DNA of 13,060 nucleotides from Bacillota bacterium. Lineage in GTDB: Bacteria > Bacillota > Clostridia > Acetivibrionales > DTU013. Where the stretch lies: the NCBI GenBank assembly GCA_023435305.1, contig JAEYRV010000026.1, forward strand, positions 1-13,060, written 5' to 3'. Every line of letters begins with the position of its first letter. Positions within the stretch are counted from its first letter, which is position 1. Positions 6,763-12,970 of this stretch are shown piece by piece. The translations under genes were made by a program, and so were the position numbers. The notes under the pieces are model-generated. The model was not told the origin of the DNA, searched no databases, and was given only the letters and a program-made list of their open reading frames with translations.

Positions 6763-8598
6763 ATGAAATGGTTTTATAATCTAAAGATAGCAACAAAGCT
6801 GATCATCAGTTTTCTTGTTGTAGCATTGATCGCAGGTGTGGTGGGTGTAGTCGGCCTGTTGAATATCATGAAAATCACCGAAGCTGATACACTTCTGTAT
6901 GAGGAGAATACGCTCGGCGTCGAATACTCGAGCAAAGCCGCAATATATTACCAGAGATTGAGGTATAACGCTATTGAGATGATTTTGCTCAAGGATGACA
7001 GCATGATAGGGGATTACACGAGCAAGCTGAATAACTTTATAGCTATAATAGACGAAAGCATGGATAATTATGAAGAAGGGATCATAAACCCTGAAGACCA
7101 AAAGCTTTTTGATGAACTGAAACCTCAATGGGTGAAGTACAGGGCTTACATGCAGAATGCAATCGGCTATGCCAATGAAGGGCAATATGACAAGGCACAA
7201 AGTGAACTCCTCGGGGAAGCAGATGCCACTGGCGGCGCAGTACAGGACAGCCTTGCCGGCCTGGTGGATTACAATGACAGAACTGCCATGGAGAGAGCCG
7301 ATAATAACTCAGAAATGGCCAGAACGGCACAATTACTGATGGTCCTGATAATATTTGTGGGCATTATCCTTGCTGTTATACTGGGCATCTTCATATCACG
7401 GATTATCAGCAAGCCTGTGAAGAGAATTGTTGAAGCTGCTGACAGGTTATCTGTAGGAGATTTGGATATATCCTTTGATACTGCGTACAAGGATGAAACA
7501 GGACAGCTTATAAAAGCCTTCACGGATCTGGTCGCCAGTACCAGAGAACAAGCTGTTATGGCTGAAAGAATCGCTGACGGGGATATGACGGTCGATGTTC
7601 CGATACGTTCCGATAAGGATCTGCTTGGACGCAAGCTCTCTGAAATGGTGCAAAATATAAATAGTTTGCTTTTGAGTATAGCCTCAGCTGCCGAGCAGGT
7701 ATCAGGCGGATCAAAACAGATATCGGATTCCAGTATGGCCCTTTCTCAGGGTGCCACAGAACAGGCAAGCTCAATAGAAGAGCTGACTGCTTCGATAGAA
7801 GAAATATCATCCCAGACAAAGGTCAATGCAGAAAATGCAAGTCAGGCCAACGGTTTGTCTGATGAGGCAAAAACCTATGCGGTCACCGGCAATAATCAGA
7901 TGAAAGAAATGTTGAGAGCAATGGATGATATCAATGAATCATCGAGCAATATCAATAAGATAATCAAGGTTATAGATGATATAGCTTTCCAGACCAATAT
8001 ACTGGCGCTCAATGCAGCAGTTGAGGCAGCCAGGGCCGGACAGCACGGCAAAGGCTTCGCCGTCGTTGCAGAAGAGGTCAGGACACTTGCAGGACGTTCT
8101 GCCAATGCAGCCAAGGAAACGACTGCTTTGATCGAGGACTCAATAAAGAAGTCATCAGGCGGAACAAAAATTGCAAAAGAAACTGCCGATGCTTTGGAAA
8201 AGATCGTGGACAGTGTCGAAGCCGTATCTAATCTGGTAAGCGACATAAATAACGCTTCGAATGAACAAGCTGTAGCAATAGCTCAAATAAATCAGGGAGT
8301 CATGCAGGTATCCCAGGTAGTCCAGGAAAATTCGGCGACATCTGAGGAAACTGCGGCAGCCAGCGAAGAGCTTTCAAGCCAGGCTGAAACATTGAGAGAC
8401 ATGGTCGGCAGATTCAAGTTGAAGAAGAGCCACACCAACAGTAATTCTTTAAGTGAGCTCAATCCGGATATATTGAAGATGCTTGAGCAAATGTCTGAAA
8501 AGAAGAAGGATGAGCCCAAACAGACGAGTACACCGAAAAGAACCAGAAAACCAAAAGAAGCTATAGTTCTCAGCGATAATGAGTTTGGGAAGTATTGA
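6763..8598 (+). CDS. Methyl-accepting chemotaxis protein (transmembrane receptor)
   Basis: This 611-aa membrane chemoreceptor probably serves the kinase encoded beside it. TM1 is about 13-35. An extracytoplasmic, mostly helical sensor region of the four-helix-bundle type follows (about 36-188), then TM2 (about 189-213), a HAMP domain (214-266) and a second HAMP-like stretch (about 266-303, ERIADGDMTVDVPI). The long signalling coiled coil (about 304-553) contains the conserved hairpin tip (404-447, including QTNILALNAAVEAARAG). The Lys-rich tail (552-611) has no CheR-binding NWETF-type pentapeptide. The sensor domain does not reveal the ligand. ATG 6763 is chosen because GGAGGGG (6750-6756) lies 6 bases upstream. 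An ATG at 6748 in the same frame is part of that site. Confidence 0.94.
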   Translation: MKWFYNLKIATKLIISFLVVALIAGVVGVVGLLNIMKITEADTLLYEENTLGVEYSSKAAIYYQRLRYNAIEMILLKDDSMIGDYTSKLNNFIAIIDESMDNYEEGIINPEDQKLFDELKPQWVKYRAYMQNAIGYANEGQYDKAQSELLGEADATGGAVQDSLAGLVDYNDRTAMERADNNSEMARTAQLLMVLIIFVGIILAVILGIFISRIISKPVKRIVEAADRLSVGDLDISFDTAYKDETGQLIKAFTDLVASTREQAVMAERIADGDMTVDVPIRSDKDLLGRKLSEMVQNINSLLLSIASAAEQVSGGSKQISDSSMALSQGATEQASSIEELTASIEEISSQTKVNAENASQANGLSDEAKTYAVTGNNQMKEMLRAMDDINESSSNINKIIKVIDDIAFQTNILALNAAVEAARAGQHGKGFAVVAEEVRTLAGRSANAAKETTALIEDSIKKSSGGTKIAKETADALEKIVDSVEAVSNLVSDINNASNEQAVAIAQINQGVMQVSQVVQENSATSEETAAASEELSSQAETLRDMVGRFKLKKSHTNSNSLSELNPDILKMLEQMSEKKKDEPKQTSTPKRTRKPKEAIVLSDNEFGKY

Positions 8599-8621
8599 TC
8601 TGTTTAAGCAAATAGAATATT

Positions 8622-8690
8622 CTAAGCCGAGGAATGATGGGGCCTGGGATGACTAGGCCTCATCCCTCTGCAGAGGCAGGTGCAGCTTAG
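8622..8690 (+). other. Structured intercistronic leader before cheR
   Basis: The 91 bases between the receptor gene and cheR can form mutually exclusive RNA hairpins. Option A pairs 8636-8645 with 8655-8664 (10 bp, one G-U). Option B pairs GGGATGA (8646-8652) with TCATCCC (8660-8666), 7 bp perfect. A perfect palindrome CCTCTGCAGAGG (8665-8676) follows. CTAAGC (8622-8627) can pair with GCTTAG (8685-8690), which includes the G of the GTG start and encloses the whole region, with the weak AGGTG binding site (8678-8682) inside. This could tune cheR translation. No known riboswitch family was recognised. Confidence 0.35.
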
Positions 8691-9502
8691 TGTTTTCGAT
8701 TACTGATAAGGAATTCAGTCAGTTGGCAGCTTACATAAAATCCAACTATGGCATCGATCTGAAAGAAGAAAAGCGCGCCATGGTTGAAGGAAGGTTGAAT
8801 AACTTACTCATACAGAGTAAAATAAGCAGCTTCTCGGAATATTTTAAACATGTATTGTCTGATAAGACCGGGAATGCTGTGATTGCTCTTGTAAACAAGC
8901 TCACGACCAACCATACCTATTTTATGCGGGAAGCTGACCACTTTTTTTATTTCAGGGACAAAGTATTGCCCGACCTGAAGAAAAACGTTAAAAACAAGGA
9001 TCTGAGGATCTGGAGCGCCGGATGTTCAACGGGTGAAGAGCCGTACACCATCGCTTTTATCCTTGATGAGTTTTTTGGCAGGGAAAAAGCTATATGGGAC
9101 ACAAAGGTACTGGCGACGGATATTTCGTCCGGAGTGCTGGGGAATGCCGCTAAAGGCATCTACAGCAGCGAATCGGTAGAAAGAGTACCAGCTCAGTGGC
9201 TGACGAGTTACTTCAGGAAGATCGAATCCGGTTATGAGATCGTTGACAAAATAAAAAATGAGGTCGTATTTAGAAAATTCAATCTCATGGACAAAACCTT
9301 TCCTTTCAAGAAGAAATTTCATATAATATTCTGTAGAAATGTTATGATCTATTTTGACAAGCAAACAAAGGCGGAGCTTGTTAAAAAGTTTTACGAACAG
9401 ATGGAGGACGGAGGCTATTTGTTTATAGGGCATTCCGAATCCATTTATCATGATGAATCGGCATTTAAATATGTGATGCCATCTGTATACAGAAAGGAAT
9501 AA
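8690..9502 (+). CDS. cheR: CheR, chemoreceptor glutamate methyltransferase
   Basis: This 270-aa enzyme transfers methyl groups from S-adenosylmethionine to receptor glutamates during adaptation. The N-terminal helical domain (about 1-80) ends in TTNHTYFMRE (72-81). The SAM-binding fold has SAGCSTGEEPY (109-119), the acidic D144 after the second strand, FCRNVMIYF (214-222) and GHSE (247-250). The length fits the family. The only start consistent with a complete N-terminal domain is the GTG at 8690. It has a modest AGGTG 7 bases upstream, in the foldable leader, so translation is probably weaker than for its neighbours. The stop codon overlaps the first possible cheB start codon by one base (TAATG), which suggests translational coupling of the two opposing enzymes. 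Confidence 0.95.
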   Translation: MFSITDKEFSQLAAYIKSNYGIDLKEEKRAMVEGRLNNLLIQSKISSFSEYFKHVLSDKTGNAVIALVNKLTTNHTYFMREADHFFYFRDKVLPDLKKNVKNKDLRIWSAGCSTGEEPYTIAFILDEFFGREKAIWDTKVLATDISSGVLGNAAKGIYSSESVERVPAQWLTSYFRKIESGYEIVDKIKNEVVFRKFNLMDKTFPFKKKFHIIFCRNVMIYFDKQTKAELVKKFYEQMEDGGYLFIGHSESIYHDESAFKYVMPSVYRKE

Positions 9503-10533
9503 TGCTGATGTATACCGGGAGGAAGATCAGGGTTTTGGTGGTGGATGACAGTCCACTGTTCAGAGAAGTGCTATCGAGAGGGATCTCCACCGATGATGAT
9601 TTAGTGGTAGTGGATACTGCCAATGATCCATTTGAGGCGAAAGATAAAATATTACAATATAAGCCTGACGTAATGACCTGCGACATACAGATGCCGAGAA
9701 TGGATGGAATCGAATTTATTAGACAGCTCCTTCCTCAGTATCCGATACCGGTGATTGTAATAAGTACAGTAAGCGGGGCAGTATTTGATGCGATGAACGC
9801 GGGGGCGGTAGATTTTATCACCAAGCCTTCTGTCAACTCCGCCGAGGGTTTGAAAAAATTTATTTATGAGCTGATATATAAAATCAAGATCGCGGCAACA
9901 GCTAAGATCGTAAGCAATAAGGCTGTTGCTCTGTCGGATACACTAAGCAGCCCATCTGCGGCTACTGATGCTGACAGGATCATAGCTATCGGTGCATCGA
10001 CCGGCGGAACCGAAGCGATAAGCAAGATCATCAACCAATTACCGGGCGATATGCCTGGTATCGTTATCGTGCAGCACATTCCCCCGATATTTTCCAGCAT
10101 GTTTGCCCAAAGACTCAATTCGACTTCTTCCCTTGAAGTCAAAGAGGCAGAGAACGGGGACCGTATCGAGCCTGGAAGGGTACTGATCGCACCCGGCGAC
10201 AAGCATATGCGGGTGAAAAAGTTTGGAGGCAGCTTCAAGATCGAGTGCTTTGAAGGAGAAAAGGTAAATGGCCATTGCCCGTCCGTGGATGTCTTATTTG
10301 AATCGGTCGCCAGAGCAGCAGGTGATAGCGCTGTCGGCATCATCCTCACCGGCATGGGAAATGACGGTGCGAAAGGCCTTCTTGAAATGAGAAGGCGCGG
10401 TGCAAAAACGATAGGGCAGGACGAGGCAAGCTCCGTAGTGTACGGTATGCCAAAAGTCGCATACAACATTGGAGCTGTCAGCAAGCAAGTGCCATTGGAT
10501 CGAGTTGTGGAGACTCTTTTCTCAGTATTATAA
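9502..10533 (+). CDS. cheB: CheB, chemoreceptor methylesterase/glutamine deamidase
   Basis: This 343-aa two-domain enzyme removes methyl groups added by CheR and is activated by phosphate from CheA. The receiver domain (about 9-125) has D15-D16, phospho-acceptor D61 in TCDIQMPRMDG and K108 in TKPS. A linker (about 132-157) precedes the methylesterase domain with the catalytic triad S166 (GASTGGTEA), H192 (QHIPP) and D288 (GMGNDGA). Nothing essential is missing. The start is ambiguous by two codons: ATG 9502 overlaps the cheR stop, while ATG 9508 has better spacing (9 bases) from AAAGGA (9493-9498). It is the last operon gene. Three bases after its stop the GGGGTCAGG repeat cluster begins, whose hairpin probably also ends the transcript. 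Confidence 0.95.
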   Translation: MLMYTGRKIRVLVVDDSPLFREVLSRGISTDDDLVVVDTANDPFEAKDKILQYKPDVMTCDIQMPRMDGIEFIRQLLPQYPIPVIVISTVSGAVFDAMNAGAVDFITKPSVNSAEGLKKFIYELIYKIKIAATAKIVSNKAVALSDTLSSPSAATDADRIIAIGASTGGTEAISKIINQLPGDMPGIVIVQHIPPIFSSMFAQRLNSTSSLEVKEAENGDRIEPGRVLIAPGDKHMRVKKFGGSFKIECFEGEKVNGHCPSVDVLFESVARAAGDSAVGIILTGMGNDGAKGLLEMRRRGAKTIGQDEASSVVYGMPKVAYNIGAVSKQVPLDRVVETLFSVL

Positions 10534-10536
10534 AAC

Positions 10537-10688
10537 GGGGTCAGGCTTGAATAATTCCTTTACTTTCGGGGTCAGGCTTGAATTATTCCTTTATTCACCA
10601 AGTGAATAAAGGAATAATTCAAGCCTGACCCCGAAAAGGGAATAATTCAGGCCTGACCCTGAAAAGGGAATAATTCAAGCCTGACCCC
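10537..10688. repeat. Repeat cluster I: five copies of a GGGGTCAGGCTTGAATTATT-type element
   Basis: Two plus-oriented copies start at 10537 and 10568 (period 31). Three minus-oriented copies occupy 10602-10632, 10634-10660 and 10662-10688 (the last two at period 28). Copies two and three form a perfect 35-bp inverted repeat (10564-10598 with 10602-10636) with only CAA as loop. The fourth copy has a few substitutions and copy one differs by a base (AATAATTCC for AATTATTCC). This looks like a REP/BIME-type palindromic repeat. Repeats with GGGGTCAGGCTT cores are, from memory, often found near REP-associated tyrosine transposases, but none is encoded here. Transcribed from cheB it would make a very stable hairpin and could act as terminator or mRNA stabiliser, although there is no T run after it. 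Confidence 0.9.
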
Positions 10689-10700
10689 GCAGTTTACGCA

Positions 10701-11080
10701 CCAAATTTCAAGTAAAGTCCTCTCTAAACTTACGAAGTGGACCGAATTTCAAGTAAAGTCCTACTTAGTTTACCGTAATCGGGAGTTACATGCCGTTATT
10801 TAGCAAAAACACTGTTTCCATCAAGAAAAACTGGACTTTAGTTGAAAAATGGACCATCGAACTTGCTTTAGTGGACCGAATTTCAAGTATAGTCCTACTT
10901 GGTTTACCATAATCGGGATTAAACGCCGTTACGCCGTTATTTAGTAAAATTACGGACTTTCCCGAGAAAACCAGGACTATACTTGCAAAATGGACCAGTC
11001 CGGCACGTCAAGTGGACTGGATTTCATGTATAGTCCTTGGTCGATTTACGAGGTGGGCTGGATTCCAGATATAGTCTTGC
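10701..11080. repeat. Second repeat family: degenerate foldback units with CAAGTATAGTCC core
   Basis: A core like GTGGACCGAATTTCAAGTA-AGTCC occurs five times on the plus strand, with the inner 12-mer at 10709, 10750, 10884, 11025 and 11066. Two units also carry an inverted arm. The unit at 10737-10856 pairs 10750-10761 with 10833-10844. The unit at 10871-10997 pairs 10884-10895 with 10974-10985, GGTTT (10901-10905) with AAACC (10968-10972), and TCGGGA (10913-10918) with TCCCGA (10960-10965). The last two copies are the most degraded. No open reading frame of note crosses this area. The sequence is unrelated to the GGGGTCAGG repeats next to it. Its family is unknown to me. Bases 11081-11132 hold nothing I recognise. 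Confidence 0.75.
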
Positions 11081-11132
11081 AGGTCATCTGTGGGATGGGA
11101 TAAGTTTGTTTCTTAATAGGAAGAAATGCTCA

Positions 11133-11160
11133 TTGAGCCAAAAATCTGGTAGAATAAATA
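11133..11160 (+). promoter_or_regulatory. Possible promoter of the VOC-family gene
   Basis: TTGAGC (11133-11138) and TAAATA (11155-11160) are spaced by 16 bases, which would give a leader of about 30 bases before ATG 11196. Both boxes are imperfect, so this is tentative. Confidence 0.3.
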
Positions 11161-11195
11161 CATAGAGTCTGCCCTTAAAATGGGTGACGCTATAA

Positions 11196-11618
11196 ATGGC
11201 TGGAAAGGAGTGCCCGGGCTGCTTGCCTGATGAAATGAAAATGAAACATGTCGATACGATTGTTCTGGTTAAAGATATTGATGTATCAAAGGAATTTTAT
11301 ATTAGTGTGATGGGGCTGGAAATATTGCATGATTGGGGTAACATGGTGACTTTCAAGGATCGTTTCGCTATACATCAGGCGGATGAGCTTATACCTGAAC
11401 AGGAAACAAGTAAGTTTATCCATACCGGAAAGCAAGGAGACGTAAACTTGGTCATTTACTTTGAAGCTGATGATATTGAAGATACGTATAATAAGCTTAC
11501 TCAGAAGAATGTGAGTATAATCCATGGGATCATAAGATTGCCCTGGCAAGAAATATTCCGAATACATGATCCTGACGATCATATCATCGAAATCGGCGGC
11601 CCCCACTTTGATACATAA
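11196..11618 (+). CDS. VOC-superfamily (glyoxalase/bleomycin-resistance/dioxygenase-like) protein
   Basis: This 140-aa single-module protein of the vicinal oxygen chelate fold has the typical beta-alpha-beta-beta-beta layout: KHVDTIVLVKDIDVSKEFY at the start, GLEILHDWGNMVTFKD, a second half with VNLVIYFEADDIEDTYNKL, and the ending FRIHDPDDHIIEIGGPHF. H18 and E132 occupy positions that often bind metal in this family. Members range from glyoxalases to resistance proteins that sequester drugs, and the substrate cannot be told here. ATG 11196 has GGGTGA (11182-11187) 8 bases upstream and gives an extra N-terminal segment with CPGC. Starts at 11235 or 11241 would fit the fold better but lack a binding site. 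It appears monocistronic, between two repeat regions. Confidence 0.8.
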   Translation: MAGKECPGCLPDEMKMKHVDTIVLVKDIDVSKEFYISVMGLEILHDWGNMVTFKDRFAIHQADELIPEQETSKFIHTGKQGDVNLVIYFEADDIEDTYNKLTQKNVSIIHGIIRLPWQEIFRIHDPDDHIIEIGGPHFDT

Positions 11619-11695
11619 TACTGAACTCTCATGATATGCGGCGACAAATGAAGTTGAGCCTGAACCTGTTAGCAAGTGTGAGGATGCAGTGCGTA

Positions 11696-11735
11696 AAATG
11701 CAACTTAAAAGTGCGAGACCTAGGGAAATGCAACT
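11696..11735 (+). repeat. Short direct repeat AAATGCAACT, 30-base period
   Basis: AAATGCAACT occurs at 11696-11705 and 11726-11735, in the 176-base gap between the VOC gene and the regulator gene. The surrounding bases 11648-11737 form a 29-codon open frame rich in Lys, Cys and Leu with no ribosome binding site. It may be debris of an older repeat or gene. Confidence 0.3.
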
Positions 11736-11744
11736 GAATATTGG

Positions 11745-11772
11745 TTGATATCCTATCTGTTGTCATTATAAT
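11745..11772 (+). promoter_or_regulatory. Promoter of the regulator/split-barrel operon
   Basis: TTGATA (11745-11750), a 16-base spacer and a perfect TATAAT (11767-11772) make a strong sigma-A promoter. Transcription would start near 11779, about 16 bases before the GTG at 11795. That rules out the longer reading frame beginning at 11741, since its first codons lie inside the promoter. Confidence 0.65.
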
Positions 11773-11794
11773 TAGGTATAGGAGAGGTGATGAC

Positions 11795-12472
11795 GTGAAC
11801 TTTGGGACAAATATTCAATACCTGAGAATGATACATAAAAATATGACGCAGGAAGAACTTGCATACCAGCTCGGTGTTTCCAGACAGACAATATCAAAAT
11901 GGGAGCTTAATCAAGGAAATCCGGAACTCAGTAAAATCAAAGAAATATGTGCATTATTCAATTGCAGCGCTGACGAGCTGTTGTTTGGGAATATCAAGAT
12001 AGTAGATGAAGCTTACTCCGAGATTCAGATAGAAACTCTTGAGGCTTTTAAATACATAAAATATACTGTAATTTCTGCCGAGCCGGAAGAAGATGCTATT
12101 CGCAGAATTCGACAACTTGCTAAAGAGCTTGACATCGATAATCCGAAAGTGATCGGCTGGGACTTTTCACATCTTTCTCAGGAACAAATCAATGTCTATC
12201 ATATGCACGGCTATACAGCAGCTCTGATAATACCGGATGGGGCTGAGATCCAAAACAGATCTGCTGCCATTGAAGAAAGAAAGACTCAAAATTATGTGAC
12301 TCTTACTATAAAGAATCCAATGGAGAATCCGTTTCATTTGGTTTCAAATGCCTATAAATCAGTTTTTCAATATATCCAGGTCAATAGGTATACCTATGAT
12401 CATTTCGTCTTTGAAAGTATTTTCTATAAAGGTAACACGGAATACATGAAAATATATGTTGCAACTAAATAA
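11795..12472 (+). CDS. XRE-family transcriptional regulator with a probable GyrI-like effector-binding domain
   Basis: This 225-aa cytoplasmic DNA-binding protein has an N-terminal Cro/C1-type helix-turn-helix (about 4-63). The scaffold and recognition helices are visible as TQEELAYQLGVSRQTISKWE (18-37), followed by the usual PELSKIKEICALFNCSADELLFG. Residues about 75-225 (LEAFKYIKYTVISAEPEEDAIRR, HGYTAALIIPDG, TLTIKNPMENPF) resemble the effector-binding domains of AraC/MerR-type regulators (GyrI-like). That suggests it responds to a small molecule, but this part is an inference. The GTG start follows GGAGAGGTGA (11781-11790). The next gene begins 19 bases after the stop, so the regulator probably controls its own operon. 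Confidence 0.85.
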   Translation: MNFGTNIQYLRMIHKNMTQEELAYQLGVSRQTISKWELNQGNPELSKIKEICALFNCSADELLFGNIKIVDEAYSEIQIETLEAFKYIKYTVISAEPEEDAIRRIRQLAKELDIDNPKVIGWDFSHLSQEQINVYHMHGYTAALIIPDGAEIQNRSAAIEERKTQNYVTLTIKNPMENPFHLVSNAYKSVFQYIQVNRYTYDHFVFESIFYKGNTEYMKIYVATK

Positions 12473-12491
12473 GTGAAAAAGGAGACTTGAA

Positions 12492-12965
12492 ATGAGTAAA
12501 TATGAAGAGGGAATGAAAATACTTAACGAAAGATTCGGAAATGGAAAGGACAATGTTATTTCGTTGGCAACGATCTCACTGGAGAAAAGTCCGGATGGCA
12601 ATCCAATGCCTTGTGTCCGTGATGTGGATGCATATTATGAGGACGGGGTATTCTACATCGTTACATACGCACAGTCGAGTAAAGTGAAGCAGCTCATGAG
12701 CAATCCGGAAGTATCTGTTTCAGTCCATTTCGAAGATTTTTTCAGCAGCGGCACAGCTAAAAATCTGGGATGGGTGCTGGACCCGAAGAATGCGCAGATT
12801 AGGGATACGATGCGCAATGTCTTTAAAGAGTGGTATGATTTTGCAAACAATGAGAACGATGAGAATTGCTGCATTGTAGCGGTTTATATGACAAAAGGCA
12901 CACTTAGGATAAATCATGGCGAGATGTTCTATCACTTTGATTTTGTAAATAAGACTGCTGAATAG
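12492..12965 (+). CDS. Pyridoxamine 5'-phosphate oxidase-family (FMN-binding split barrel) protein
   Basis: This 157-aa protein has the split-barrel flavin-binding pattern: an N-terminal helix (KYEEGMKILNER), strands NVISLATIS and PMPCVRDVDAYYEDGVFYIVT, the SSKVKQLMSNPEVSVSV segment typical of small PNPOx-like proteins, and a later IVAVYMTKGTLRINHG strand. Family members bind FMN, F420 or haem and act as oxidoreductases or detoxifying enzymes. True vitamin B6 oxidases are longer, so B6 synthesis is unlikely. GGAG (12481-12484) lies 7 bases before the ATG. It is co-transcribed with the XRE regulator, which suggests that the regulator's ligand is related to this protein's substrate. The stop is 5 bases from the second GGGGTCAGG repeat cluster. 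Confidence 0.82.
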   Translation: MSKYEEGMKILNERFGNGKDNVISLATISLEKSPDGNPMPCVRDVDAYYEDGVFYIVTYAQSSKVKQLMSNPEVSVSVHFEDFFSSGTAKNLGWVLDPKNAQIRDTMRNVFKEWYDFANNENDENCCIVAVYMTKGTLRINHGEMFYHFDFVNKTAE

Positions 12966-12970
12966 GAATG

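Noticed and set aside
8622..8690. Cyclic-di-GMP riboswitch in the cheR leader
   Set aside because: These riboswitches are common near motility genes, but I do not see the conserved GEMM-I or GEMM-II core sequences here.
9864..10484. 206-codon minus-strand open frame
   Set aside because: It lies wholly antisense to cheB, whose catalytic motifs are intact. It has no recognisable domain or ribosome binding site and is a shadow of cheB codon usage.
10537..10688. CRISPR array
   Set aside because: The copies are in both orientations, nearly abut, and have no unique spacers of constant length. There are no cas genes.
10737..11080. Integron attC sites or group II intron pieces
   Set aside because: The units fold back, but I see no GTTRRRY-type core sites, no integrase gene and no domain V-like hairpin.
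10534..11195. A protein-coding gene in the repeat region
   Set aside because: No frame of useful length with a ribosome binding site crosses this area on either strand. The sequence is explained by two repeat families.
11741..11794. 18-codon N-terminal extension of the XRE regulator
   Set aside because: It overlaps the TTGATA/TATAAT promoter and lacks a ribosome binding site. The GTG at 11795 has one and gives a normal helix-turn-helix N-terminus.
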